Part shown: piece after piece, positions 12,060 through 23,407 of the stretch
Layout of the letters: each line of letters opens with the position of its first letter
How positions within the stretch are numbered: position 1 is the stretch's first letter
Origin: Neurospora tetrasperma FGSC 2508
Taxonomy: Eukaryota > Ascomycota > Sordariomycetes > Sordariales > Sordariaceae
NCBI RefSeq assembly: GCF_000213175.1
Contig: NW_009799101.1
Span: 3,299,236 to 3,363,235 of the forward strand
Reading direction: 5' to 3'
DNA length: 64,000 nt
Translations under genes and position numbers: made by a program
Notes under the pieces: generated by a model
Databases searched by the model: none
What the model was told of the DNA's origin: nothing
Seen by the model: only the letters and a program-made list of their open reading frames with translations

Positions 12060-12830
12060 TTTACGCTCGTGAAGCTCCTGGCGAATCCAGCGCAAAGCCT
12101 TCTCCAATTGCTTAATACTAGTGCTACGGATAGTATTAATAGAAAAAGGAATAATACTATCGCTCTTCTCCTTCTCTACTTTCTTCTCCAAAGCTATAAA
12201 TTATATTAGAATATTATTAACATATAAGAATAATTATTAAAATTTACTAATACAAAGGGAATAAGCAATACCCTCGCCCTTATAATAGTAATTAAAATAA
12301 ATACCTTTATAAATACTTTTATTATTAGTAATATATTCCTCGAAGGGGCTATAATTATTAAGCGTAATATACTTAGTACAAGTATTTTCGTTGGCTTTGG
12401 GTATAAATAAATAGCGAGCCAACCTAGTAAAATATTTATTACGTACGAATTTAAAAACGTAAGGAATTAGGTTTCCCTTAACCTAAATAAATTTGGAGCG
12501 AATAGCGTAGATAATAGTCCATAAATATTAATTAGACTTAAAATCCTTTAATATTAGTTTATTACATTTATCTCCTATATATATCTTGTCTTTAGTAATA
12601 ATAGTAAGAGTTTCGTTAATATCGCTATTAAAAATCTTTATTAAAATAAAGTATAGCTTTTCTTTCTAGGTTAAATCCTCGCGCTACGCAATAGGGATAT
12701 CGTCCGGGCCTTCTATACCCTTGGATAGGGATTTACTATCGAAAATATATTTATCCAATTCGTTAGCGTTAGATTCGGGGATGAAGTGCGCGTTATTAGC
12801 TATTATAATTATATATATATTAATTTAAAA
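12060..12830 (-). pseudogene. RIP-degraded protein-coding relic
   Basis: On the minus strand one frame keeps protein-like sequence over about 250 codons with a handful of interruptions. Readable stretches include FIPESNANELDKYIF, a central 61-codon open part at 12422-12237, and a charged helical end (KQLEKALRWIRQELHER). The composition suggests a former coding region degraded by RIP. I do not recognise the family, and it may be a piece of the enclosing element. Confidence 0.35.
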
Positions 12831-13059
12831 TATATATATTAATATAATATATATATATTTACGTAGTTATACTAGTAATAATATAGTATAATAGAAAGTG
12901 TATTATTGTAGTGAAAATGTTAATATACGTTAGTGTACGTAGTATGGTAATAGTTAAGGTGAGAGTTATTTGATTGCTAAATTGAATCTAAATTGACGCG
13001 CCCCGGGCGCGGGCGTAGTAATTACAGCTGGCACGGACCTTCGCGTAATGCAACTTTCT

Positions 13060-13092
13060 ATTTTGAAACGAACCAAGACAATGGCCCCCGTA
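13060..13092 (-). repeat. Right terminal inverted repeat, 33 bp
   Basis: Exact reverse complement of 1737-1769. It lies about 180 bp upstream of the PTA1-type start codon, so the element end sits in that gene's promoter region. Confidence 0.7.
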
Positions 13093-13098
13093 GGGTAC
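13093..13098. repeat. Right copy of 6-bp direct repeat GGGTAC
   Basis: Matches 1731-1736. Together the two copies support a single insertion event for the whole block. Confidence 0.6.
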
Positions 13099-13275
13099 TG
13101 TAACTTCAATCGCAAACTGCCCGTCCCGTCACCACAAACCACGGGATCATGTCTACAGTACCGGACCTCCACCGTGACCATTTTCAGTCTATTCTACACC
13201 TCAGGTCCCAACTTGGCATCCACAAGAAGAGGCAAGCCGATGGACGGCATCCGATAATGCGCAAAATCAATCAAC

Positions 13276-16200
13276 ATGGCCACCACCACCACCGCAACCC
13301 CTGGTCGGCGTAATGAATTCTTCAAGCAGGTTCGTGCACAATCGACCCATCATTTCTGCTGATGCTAACCCATCCCCCAGCTCAGGACGGTCTGTGTCCC
13401 CTTGAGTCGCCTTGCCCTCCAGTCCCCAGACAAGGCGGCCGCTGCCAAAGAAATCTTTACCCATGTCGAATCCCTCAGTGAAATATGGGCAGCTCAAGTG
13501 AGCAGTGATCCTACCGTTCTCGATGAGAAGTTGGCCGAATATACTTTCTTCCCCGTTAGCCACCTGCTCCGCTTCCATGATCAGTTCCCGGTACGCGTAG
13601 TCGAAGCCATCATCAAGTTGCTTAGGTTCCTCATCCAATACGGCTGGAAGCAAACGATATCGGAGGACTTGGCCGTACAGCTGCTCTTCTTCTTCTCCTT
13701 CACCATTAGCGGCACTCCAGGCCAGGCCAAGAAGCGTCATGTGCCCGAGGAAACCGCGGTTGAAGGATTCAAAGCCCTCGGAGCTCTCATTACCGCGATA
13801 GGACCCACAAGCTTATTGGCAAGTAAAGCACCCGGGGAGGAAAATGAGACAGTGACCGCACTAGGCCCTGCTATTACGGTCACGCTGGATGGCATTACCG
13901 ATGGTGTGGCCCCTACAGTCCAGCTGGAAGCGCTGGAATGCTTGCAGGCTGTTTACACCACAACACGCAATCAGCATGTTCTTGCTCGGTTCCTTCCGGG
14001 TACCGTGTCCTCGCTCACCAGGGTCCTGGCACGGCCATTACAGCAAAAGACACAGAGGAGGGTTCTTGTGCGATGCTTACTGGTCCTCAGTATCGTTCTT
14101 GTGAACGTGTTGAGTGACATCAAGATTCGCGGAATCTTAAAGCAGATTGAAATGGAAGACAAAGCAAAAACCGACGACGCTCAGCCCAGCGGCGGCGCGG
14201 AAAAGCCTCAGACTGAGCTGACACCCGCTTGGCTCAGGGCTACGACAGCTCAGATCAAAATCGCCTTGGCCGCAGCGCTCAAAGTTCGGACTCATGAGGC
14301 TCTGGACGTCCAGTCAGCTGTCAGCAAGTTCTGTATCAGCTTGTTGGACGAATGCCATTTATCACTAGCCAACTGCCAGTCGATCCTGGTAGAGAGCGCA
14401 ATGATGGTCGAGAACGAAGAGAACGAACGCTCAATGCTCGAAACTAGCTTGCAGGATCTTGCGGCCATACACCCCGAGTTGGGCGATTGTATTCAGGCTA
14501 CGCTTTACAACTGGCTCATTAGCCTCCCCAGACTAATCCAATCTAACGATGAGCGTATCAAGCAGCTTGCAGTTAGAAATATCCTTAGGGGTTCCAAAAT
14601 GGCCTCAGCCATGGGAATAGACTCGTCCACGCTGAATGATTCGTTAGGCGACTCTCTCAGGGACAGCATAGTTGCCTTGGTCAAGGGCTCAAAGCCCTCC
14701 AAGGTGGTGGGAGATGTTGATGAGAATAGCTTGTCCACAGCCACGGACCTTACCGTGTCACTCCCCAATATTCAGTTATACCCTCCAGTTTTGTTGGACT
14801 CGGAGGGCATTAAGTCGACAAGAGCGGAGATCACCAAGCTGATTGCCAACATTGGCTCACCAGCCCAGCAAACAAAGCTAGCCGCTGCAATGCTAGGCGG
14901 TTTGCGAGACTCGGAAGGCGTCGAACAGATTGCCTCATACTGGCTTGCGTTTGAGCTTCTCAAGACAACGTATAACAGTACATCGGATATGGAAGACCTG
15001 GTGGACATGTCTTCTCTCGATGAGAACCGATACCAAGAGCAGGTCTTCCAGGAGCTCTATGATTTTTCTGCGTCCATCTTAGCTTCCCATTCAATCTCAC
15101 AGGACAACGACTGGCGTATCGAGGCAATTGCCCTCGAAGTGACTGCTTTTGCGGCATCCCGGATGAAGGAGGATTTCCGGCCGGAGCTGATTGACGTGCT
15201 CTACCCTGTCACCACATTCCTTGGGTCGCCAACACCCCAGCTGCGCAGTCATGCCATTACGACATTGAACGTGATAGCAGCCTCTTGCGGATACAAGAAC
15301 GTCTCGGAGCTGGTTGTCGGTAATGCTGATTACATGGTCAATTCCATTTCTCTCCGCCTCAACACTTTTGACATCTCGCCAGCCTCCACCAAGGTATTGG
15401 TGATGTTGATCCGTCTAACAGGGCCACGATTGATTCCCTTCCTGGACGACGTTGTAGCCGCCATTTTCGCGGCTCTGGACAACTACCACGGCTACCCCGT
15501 ATTTGTCGAGAGCCTGTTCTCCGTTCTCTCCGAGATAGTCACTCAAGGCGTGAAATCGGACATGCTGCTTCTCGAAGGATCCAATCCTCAAGCCGTCAGC
15601 CACCTCAAGCGAGGTCCGCAACCACTGGATGTCGACTACATAGTCGACACCCTCAACAAACGTGCTGAGCGAACCAAGCGAGCCCGAGAAGAAGAGGCCG
15701 AACCTCCCCAACCGCACCCCAAGAAACCCTGGGGCCCGGGTAAGACCGAGGAAGCTTCCCAAGCCAAGTCACTCCTCGACCAACTCGAAAACCCCGACCC
15801 GGAAGAAGAAGGCGAAAAGGATGGTGGTCTACCAGATGATCCTTCCTCTGCCCTCGCCACCCGCGAAGACGAAGAAAAGAAGAACCAGCCCTCCAACACG
15901 CCCACCTACGCCTTACTCACCCGCGTCCTCACTCTCTCGCAGCACTACCTCACCTCTCCCACGCCGACCCTGCGCAAGTCCCTGCTCGACCTCGTGGCGA
16001 CCGTCTCCCCTGCCCTAGCTCCGGACGAGAACGCATTTCTGCCACTTGTCCATACGGTCTGGCCAGTCGTGGTGGCCCGGATCAAGGACCCGGAACCGTT
16101 CGTGGCCATTGCCGCATGCAAGGCGCTGGGAAGCATGTGTGAAGCCGCAGGCGATTTTATGGCTAGTAGGTTCAAACAGGAGTGGGGAGATGGGATGGCG

Positions 16201-16704
16201 AAGTGGCTGAGAGGTATCAAGAGGGAGGCTGTCAAAGGGAGGGAGATGCCCAAAAGAACGGGAACGGGAGCCGGCAGAGCGTTTATCACTGGTGGTAAGA
16301 AGGTTGACGACATGGAGATTGTGTTGCCTATTCATGGTCCCAACGGTGGGCACCAGCTGAGCTTGAAGCAGTTGGTTTCGACAACGAGCTCGACTGGGAG
16401 CGGGGCGCTAGGCAGGTTCTCGCAGGCTCATCAGTTGTGGGATGCGGCGCTGGGGTTGGTTACGGCCATTTTGAAGTATGTGAGGGTGGATGACGAGATG
16501 TTTGATGAGATACTGGAGGTGGTGGTTGATGTGTTACATGAACCGGAAAGGAGGGAATTGAAAGAGGCGTTGGAGACGATCAATGCTGATGCGGTTTGGT
16601 TGGCGTTGTATGAGAGGGGGAGAGTGAAGGGAATCAAGAGCATGCCACGGGCTGTGAAGGGATTTGAGTTTGAGTTTGTAAGGGTGCCAGGTGTGGTGGC
16701 TTAA
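13276..16704 (+). CDS. pta1: PTA1/symplekin-type mRNA 3'-end processing scaffold
   Basis: Scaffold of the cleavage and polyadenylation complex, nuclear. Symplekin/Pta1 bridges cleavage factors, the phosphatase Ssu72 and the polymerase CTD. Two exons are read: 13276-13329 and 13381-16704. They are joined across a 51-nt intron (donor GTTCGT, branch GCTAACC), giving 1125 residues. The ATG at 13276 (MATTTTATPGRRNEFFKQ) is needed because the long exon has no early ATG of its own. The N-terminal third is a helical-repeat region typical of the symplekin/Pta1 N-terminal domain. A charged linker follows around residues 780-860 (KRAREEEAEPPQPHPKKPW), then a conserved C-terminal helical domain. The protein is longer than budding yeast Pta1 (about 785 aa), as in other filamentous fungi. 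The assignment rests on overall pattern, so moderate to high confidence. Confidence 0.8.
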
Positions 16705-17285
16705 AAGAGAGATTGAGTATCTTTAACGAGCTACGAGGGTAGAATATGCTTCCATGAATCAAACGAGCGAGTTTAATTCTGACAAATCGCGATGTCCTTT
16801 AAGTTTGAAGAAAAGTGCAGGGTAAGTGACGATAACCAACTGGCCCCAGGGACCGAGTGCCATAGTATCTTGATCAACGGGGTTAGGGTTAAAAGCACGC
16901 TACTTCGGCTTACCCCTCCCGATACACTAGAAACCTTCCAGCCACGCCAACCTCCTGCATCCTCCTGCAGGCTGCAGCACTTGCGTTCATGCCGTTGGTC
17001 AGTTTATCCTATCAAATCCCACTCAGCTTTCCATCGCATTGAGATTGCGTGCAGGACACACCCAGGTAGGCGAGCGGTGTGGATAAATAACTGGTCGGTC
17101 TTCGGGGTCAACGGGGCCCTTGTGCAGTTGTGTCTCGAAAAACACCAGTCATCTTACACAAAATTCACACGATAACAACATCTCCACCTCAACAAAACAA
17201 CACCATCAGTATCATTTCATTCACGGATCTCTTTTTTTTTTTTTCCCATTCTACCAAGTCAAATACGGCCATATAGGGAGCAACA
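16705..17285. other. Intergenic region before the EBP-type gene
   Basis: Holds the 3' UTR of the PTA1-type gene and the promoter and 5' UTR of the EBP-type gene. Two perfect TTAGGG units lie at 16880-16891 and a T-rich tract at 17231-17244. No supportable gene. Confidence 0.5.
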
Positions 17286-18711
17286 ATGTCCTCCTTCCTA
17301 AAGTTTCTCGTCTCCTCCGGGGACGCCAGCTCCTCACGCCGGCACAAACATCCTTACTACCCGCGCGAGGTTGTCGTCCCCAACTATGCGCCCAACACGT
17401 ACACGCTGCCTATGGTGCTTGGTGCTTTTGGTGGAGCCACGGCCCTCTTGATGGTGGGAACGGTGGCCATTGGCAAGAAGGTTAATAAGCAGTTGACGTG
17501 GAAGGATGCGGGGGTGTTGGCGTGGTTTACGCTATGTGAGTTGCACTTTTCTTTTCTTGGGATGGAACGCTTGATGATATGGATATGTGAGGAACAGGGA
17601 AGTGGGACGCTATGAATATGTCAGAGTTTGAAAGAAGACAGGAGGGATGAATGGATGGATGTCAAAGTGGACAGTGGAGTTGGAGAGTCAAGACAGGATG
17701 ATGTGTGCTAACGAGATGTATCGTGAACAGGTGGTTTCTTGCATTGTTTCTTTGAAGGTGAGCACATCAGCGTTCTCTCATTTCTTCTGAGATCAAGTGA
17801 AAACTAACGGCCTCCCCAGGCTACTATGTGCTCAACCACGCCACCCTCGCCAGCAAGCAGGACATCTTTGCTCAGCTGTGGAAGGAGTACGCGCTGTCCG
17901 ACTCGCGGTACATGACCTCCGACCCATTCATGCTCTGCATTGAGACTCTGACCGTTCTCACATGGGGCCCTCTCTCCTTCCTGACCGTCTTTGCCATCAT
18001 CAAGGGCAACACTAGCCTCCGCCACATCACCCAAACCATCGTCAGCGTTGGCCATCTCTACGGCGTCGCCCTCTACTTCGGCACCTGCTTCTTCCAGGAG
18101 AAGTTTCGCGGCATTTCGTACAGCAGACCGGAAACGCTGTACTACTGGGTTTACTACGCCGGCATGAACGCGCCTTGGGTTATTGTCCCTGCTAGTACGA
18201 CTCCCACCCTCACCCCCCTTTTTTTTCTTTTCTTTTTTTTTTCCTCTTTCTTTTTTTTAGTGTTCCCCTTTTCCTGTTCTGGCAGAGCTAACAAAATCCC
18301 CCAGTCCTCCTCTTCCAAAGCAGCAAGACCATTAGCCAAGGTCTCTCGGTCCTCAACAAAGTCAAGAGCATGAAGGGCGGCAGTTCATCCACCTCCGGCA
18401 GCGGCAGCAGCAGCAGCATTTACAGCGGCAAGGCGGAGAGCATCAGATCGTTTGATGGCAGCAGTGAGAGCAAGAGTAGCAACAGCAACAGCAGCAGAAA
18501 GGCCGACAAGGAAAGCAAGCGCGAGCCTAGTAGGGATAGCAGAGATGGGGGCGAAAGGAGGAAGGATCGCGTGTCGGAGCAGGCTGCCTATTTCAGAGAC
18601 GAAGGCAGGCCGGAGAGCATTGCGGAGAGCAAATATGAGATTTGGGAGGAGAACAGGGCGGATGCGAGGGAGCAGTTGAGGAGGAAGAGGACGACAGGTC
18701 GGAGGGAGTAA
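17286..18711 (+). CDS. EBP-family delta8-delta7 sterol isomerase-like membrane protein
   Basis: Emopamil-binding-protein family enzyme of the ER membrane, which shifts the sterol delta8 double bond to delta7. Four exons: 17286-17535, 17731-17757, 17820-18194 and 18305-18711; 352 residues. Family motifs are clear: CGFLHCFFEG (H88, E92), QLWKEYALSDSRY, IETLTVLTWGPLS (E134, T137) and YYAGMNAPW (N209, W212). These match catalytic and binding positions known in human EBP (H77, E81, E123, T126, N194, W197). Four membrane segments are expected. Exon 2 is only 27 nt and carries both H88 and E92. The last about 110 residues form a Ser- and charge-rich tail absent from animal EBP. Most fungi use the unrelated Erg2 for this step, so the true substrate here is uncertain. 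Confidence 0.88.
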
Positions 18712-19948
18712 GAATGGATGTGGAATGTATATAAAGTGGCGGCCATCAAGGTGTCAGGTTGGATAGGTAAGAGATGGGATGACAGCGGAACGAGCTGGGA
18801 TGGGCCAGTTCTTAACGTCTACATTGTAGCCCGGAGTGTGGGATCCACTTCTGCGGTCCGGTGGTGTGGGCGGGCGCGTGCTCGGGATCAGACCGGGTGT
18901 TGAGACATGTACAGACCTCGTGGCTCTCGGTTTCGGGATGATGAATGATGGGTCAGGTCGGCGTCGGTCTTTTTTCCTTTCTTTCAAATATTTTTTTTTC
19001 CTTTTTCCAGATAAGTAGATGCTTAGAATCTGTAGACATTATGGCCTGCATGCTGTCTGGCGATCCACAGTGACGAAGTGCCTCGGCACGCTATCACTGA
19101 GACGAGTTTCTGAAATGTTTTCGACCGATGGTTCTAACACTCCGTATCACCATCCATCTTGAAGATTGATTACATTGATAATCGTCCTCGATGATACGTA
19201 CATGTCAGTCCTTAAGTCTTGACTCGATCAATTAATGCTTGATTCTTGGTCACGATGGTTCACGTGCAGTTAACTAGGAGGGCGCAAAGCAGTTAGACAA
19301 GTACCTCTACTATTCTCCACATTGGAAGCTCTTGGTCCCACATTTGGCTCTAATTGGATGTGTTCTTCCCCATACCCAGGGGCATTACAGATGCCATCCT
19401 TGTCCCTCCCTTGCCGTCTGCTAGGCCAACCCCAGGATGCCGAGGTTCACAGCTGACAGGACCCAAAAAGCCAACTGAAGGCAAGCGCTGTAAATTGAAT
19501 GACAGGATCCTTTGTCTTTCATTGATTTGACATCGATCAAATGACACTTGCATGTTCACCTGCTTCTGCCATCTCAACTGCACCGCGCCTTTGCATCAAT
19601 AAAGGATTTTTTGAGACTGCTTGATCGCATTGGATGATCATCTCCGGAACGCTTTCCACCATTAGCGAGCGGGTTCACGCATCTCCCTCTTCGTTTTCAG
19701 CTCTCTTCGCGCGCCAGACGGGGGTGCACCAGATTCCTACCTACCTATTCAGGCCGAGAAAAAAAACAACATCCGAGTTCACCTGCCACCGCTAGCCACC
19801 GCCAATCCCAATCGATCCCAGTTCGCTCCAACCCCCTCTCCAGGGCGCCCTTCCCCCGGTTTTTCCACTGTCTATCGCGCAGGGGCAATTGCAACAATTC
19901 CTTCGCATCGATTCATCAACAACTGAGGACTGAGGCAGTAAAATCACA
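18712..19948. other. Intergenic region before the Pex26-like gene
   Basis: 1237 bp with the EBP-type gene's 3' UTR on the left and a pyrimidine-rich 5' leader of the Pex26-like gene on the right (about 19680-19948). No gene family is recognisable in any frame. Confidence 0.45.
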
Positions 19949-21536
19949 ATGGCTTCCAATCTCGATTCATCGTCCTATCTCAGTCCGAGCATGATCGGAT
20001 CCGGAATCATGTCGTCCTCGCTCTCGTCGCTCTCGTCGTCCGTCTCCTCGGCGCGCCATCCGTCCTCGTCCAACATTTCCAAGGCTTACAGACAGGCCTC
20101 AACACTATTTCTCACCCGTCGACTACCCGAAGCCCTGTCCACTGTTCTACCTTTAATCACACCGTCTCCCTCCGAATCCGCTACTCCTGGGGATGTTGCT
20201 TCCGGCGCCGCCGCATTCGACCCGGCACCTGTCGCCAAGGCGTCGCGATCCACCCGGATAAAGGTGTGGAGTCTGTACCTGACTATCCTCAACGCGATTC
20301 TGGAGTTGAACTCGGACGAGGGCAAGGACGCCTTTGGCACACAGGAGTGGAGGGCTCTCTGCCACAAGGTGCGCGAGGGCGAGGTTTGGGAGGAAGTAGT
20401 ACGCAGTGGATATCATGGATTCGAGGGAGATGTCGATGCGGATGTGGTTATCAACTTGTAAGTCGGCCAGCAACACCATCATTTCTGTCAGCCAGCCAAC
20501 AAGGCACTAACACCCCCCATTTTACAGAGCCACCCTCCTCCTCGGCCACGCCAAAACCCAGACCCTCAACCAAAAACGTCTAGAAAACTATCTAGCCGCC
20601 GCCCGCACCCCCAATCTCGATCTGACGGACCGTCTCTCGGGTCCCTCTGGCCCGGGTGGTTCCTCCGCCTCTCCAGCCCGTCGCCTGCGCTCATCCTCCA
20701 AATCTGGAGTGGCGACCGGACATGGCGCTGACACCCCGCGAGACCTCAATGCGCGCGTCAAGATTCTCGAACTGTACACTTTGCATGTGCTCCCACGCAA
20801 CGACGAGTGGGCGTGCGCGCGAGAGTTCATCAACATGAGCGCGGTCCTGGACGACGAGCGGAAAGAAGCTTTCATCCAGGCGCTGTACTCGCTGAAGGAG
20901 GAGCAGGAAGAAGCGGAGCGGAAAGCGCGCGAAAAGGAGGATGCGATTCGCAAGGACATTGAGAATGCGCGCAAGCTGAGGGCGGAGAACGAGGAGCGCG
21001 AAAGGAAGAGGTTGGAAGAAGAAAGGCAGAAGAGAGAGGCGGCGGGGGTGAACGCAAGTACGGCTGCTAGTGCAGGGAGCGGACCGACGACGGAAGGGGA
21101 ATCGGGTGTTGAGGCCAAGGGGACGGGAACGGGGACGACGAAGAAACCGAATCTGAAGAAGAAGGCTTCCGCGTTGAAGAACGGGGGGGCCTCGTCGTCG
21201 TCGGCGTCTTCGAAACCGGCTAGGCCGTCAAGGAAGGGAGCGTCGTCACCGACTGCGACCAAGACGACGGGTTCTTCTTCGAGTGCGGTGGCCGGCCCTG
21301 GAATGGGCACGAAGGCGGCTTTGATACTGAACAATATCCGGTCGGTGTTGGATCAGGTTATGACGGCATTTCATGGGAACCCGTTCCTGCTGTACCGGAC
21401 GCTGGCGTTCATTATCGGGTTCCTGCTGATGTTCAGTAAAAAGAGCGTGAGGGAGAGAATCACAAGAGTGGTGCAGCAAGGGTGGGGGAAAGTGAAGGCT
21501 ACGGCTGGAATGGGGATGAAAGTTAGTTACATTTGA
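19949..21536 (+). CDS. Pex26-like tail-anchored peroxin
   Basis: Probable peroxisomal membrane anchor for the Pex1/Pex6 ATPases, which recycle import receptors. Two exons: 19949-20457 and 20528-21536 (70-nt intron with a GTAAGT donor); 505 residues. The N-terminal Ser-rich leader is followed by helical segments ([20 protein letters not shown], and an [15 protein letters not shown] region) as in the fungal peroxin 26 family. Next comes a long highly charged coiled coil (about residues 295-345, rich in E, R and K). A Ser/Lys-rich linker leads to one C-terminal hydrophobic segment ([18 protein letters not shown]) and a short basic tail. That is the topology of a tail-anchored protein. Assignment is from architecture and partial recognition; another tail-anchored trafficking factor is possible. 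Confidence 0.62.
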
Positions 21537-22082
21537 TCCGAGCCCCTTTTTGCTGCTTGGGTATCAGTATTATTTTGGACATTGGGAGTAAGGGAGGGAA
21601 TATTCCTGCTCTGATGATAATTAGCATTGCGGCTGTTGTCGCAGCAGGTTTTGGCATGCGACAGTTTTGTTTCGAGTCTATCGTTAATGGGTCATGCATC
21701 ACGGAAAATAGCTTGTTTCGTTTTCAGTTCATAATCAGAAGAGATGACACAAACACTGTAACCTGATATGTGATGGCAACATTTCTAATTATTAACCAAA
21801 GCCCTGTTAGTGAACGCCTCATCAATGGTACGTACTTGCTTTTCAGCTTTGTCTTTCTCAACTCTGAGCCTGCCCTGTTATGCTATGTATGTAAACAAAA
21901 CTCCCTAACGCCCTTGATGCCAAGTCAAATGCAGCTTGAGCTTGTGACAAATCCCTTTTCTCGAAGTTATATGCCCCTTCCAACATGGTTTCCATCCGTC
22001 ACTCAGGAGCCCCTCTCATATCAGTAAATTAACCACCCCAAACAATCTTCTCACACAAGCCCATGCCCGGGCATCTCTATTG
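21537..22082. other. Convergent 3' intergenic region
   Basis: 546 bp between the ends of the Pex26-like gene and the Rds3 gene, which converge. It should hold both 3' UTRs. Nothing else is seen. Confidence 0.5.
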
Positions 22083-22629
22083 TTAAAATGTTCGATTTGT
22101 TTTCTTTTGGTAAAATAGCTATTGTGTGAAAACGTACTTCGTTAGCCTCTAATCTTCACGAGCACACCATCTCCAAGCACTTTACCCCACGGCAAGCGGG
22201 AAGGGGAGAGAAAGAAGAAGAGAACTTACATCCGTCCTGGAACTACCCAGGTTTATAATCTTGGGACACCCATCCCTGTCCTTTTCGAGTCTGGTGCACT
22301 CGAAGCAGTAGAACGCGTCCGAGATGCCCTCGCCGCCGCACACCACGCACTTGTTCTGGTAGTTGCCGAACGAGCACTCGTCGCAGATGCGCACCAGTGT
22401 CGTCGGCCGCACGTACGAGTCGCACACGGGGCACTTGCCATCGCACTTGTCGCAGAGACGGCCGATGGCGATGCCGGATTGTTTGCGGCACATTACTAGA
22501 TCACTGTGGGGAAAGGGAGTGTTAGTATGTACATAATCGAGAGGGTTTATCAAGAAAGGGTCAAGCAGGGCTGGGTTGGGCAAGGAGGGAAGCGAGGATA
22601 AAAGAGACGTACGGATGATGGCGAGACAT
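22083..22629 (-). CDS. rds3: Rds3/PHF5A, SF3b subunit of the U2 snRNP
   Basis: Small zinc-finger scaffold of the SF3b complex, which binds the pre-mRNA branch site in the nucleus. Three exons: 22629-22613, 22503-22230 and 22118-22083; 108 residues, the family's usual length (107-110). Exon 1 encodes only MSRHH plus two bases. Exon 2 carries the cysteine-knot motifs: [30 protein letters not shown] and [22 protein letters not shown]. Exon 3 is 36 nt and encodes [11 protein letters not shown] and the stop, so two tiny terminal exons flank the core. The sequence is among the most conserved eukaryotic proteins, which makes the call secure. It shares a divergent promoter with the pinin-like gene. 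Confidence 0.96.
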
Positions 22630-23407
22630 GGTGGGCTAGAGATTATGATGTGTTTTCGCGCCGGTGATGGTAGGCAGAAGGATTGAACTTCGGGTGAGAT
22701 GGGCACGCGTGGTGCTGTCGCGTAGTATAAAGTGATCGCTCAGAGAATGCGCTGTACGGCGAATCTGGTCTCGAAATGGCACTTGTGGTTGTAGCCGAGG
22801 ACGATAGGGAACGTGATGCAAGGCGAAAGATGCGATCACTGGCGATGATGTGGAATTGAATTTCGTCAGCCTCGGCGGCAAGTGGGTAGCGATGTGGCGT
22901 CTCTTCTCGCGTTTTCCGCGTTTTCTTTTGTCAGCCTCGTGGAAGAGCGGATCTTCAAATGCCAAGACATGCGACCGGTGCAGGAAAGTGGGGTTAGCTT
23001 CCCAGCTGCTTCCCCGAACAGTGGGATTCGAGCGGCCCCGAACAGCGGGCTACCCTGAATAATCCACTTTCGGGGGGAAGCTGCTCACTGTGATTCTCAC
23101 TGGAGAAGTTCTGGACACAGGTCACTAACAATTTGGCTTCCATCAATCCACCAACACCAGTTTCCAACAACGAACGGGGCGTGTTGGAGATCAAACAGGG
23201 ACCGGCCATTCGACATATATGGGAGAAGTACATTCGACCTTTAACTGCAACGCACAACAAAACCTTTTTGTCACGTCAATCACGTTTTCTGCCAATCACT
23301 TCCGAGCTATACCTTACAACTCCAACACCTTTGCTTCAGCTTCAACGCCAAGCTGCTGTCGATTTGCTTCAGACAACGCGACTGGGCTTTCCAACTCGGC
23401 ACTACTC
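22630..23407. promoter_or_regulatory. Divergent promoter of rds3 and the pinin-like gene
   Basis: 778 bp between two start codons that point away from each other. It contains a 14-bp direct repeat, CCCCGAACAGYGGG, at 23012-23025 and 23036-23049, 24 bp apart. A near-inverted GGGGAAGCTGCT lies close by (about 23075). These may be factor-binding sites for co-expression of two splicing genes (inference). Confidence 0.5.

Larger units (their letters stand above)
1737..13092. mobile_element. Large A+T-rich block bounded by 33-bp terminal inverted repeats; decayed composite element
   Basis: The block begins TACGGGGGCCATTG at 1737-1769. The same 33 bases recur, reverse-complemented and without a mismatch, at 13060-13092. 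Flanking GGGTAC copies at 1731 and 13093 fit a single insertion. The interior from about 1860 to 12960 is strongly A+T-rich, full of TA steps and poor in C and G, as RIP leaves repeated DNA in Neurospora. It contains nested parts listed separately. I cannot assign a transposon family. The 6-bp duplication and 11.4-kb size do not decide it, and the inverted repeats are too short for a Polinton. An alternative is an older small TIR element expanded by later insertions. Heterochromatic packaging is the usual state of such tracts (inference). Confidence 0.6.

Noticed and set aside
1860-12960. Centromere
   Set aside because: Neurospora centromeres extend over hundreds of kilobases; this block is 11 kb, has defined ends and lies between housekeeping-type genes.
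20588-21334. 248-codon open frame antisense to the Pex26-like gene
   Set aside because: Ser/Ala-rich mirror of charged coiled-coil codons; no signature.
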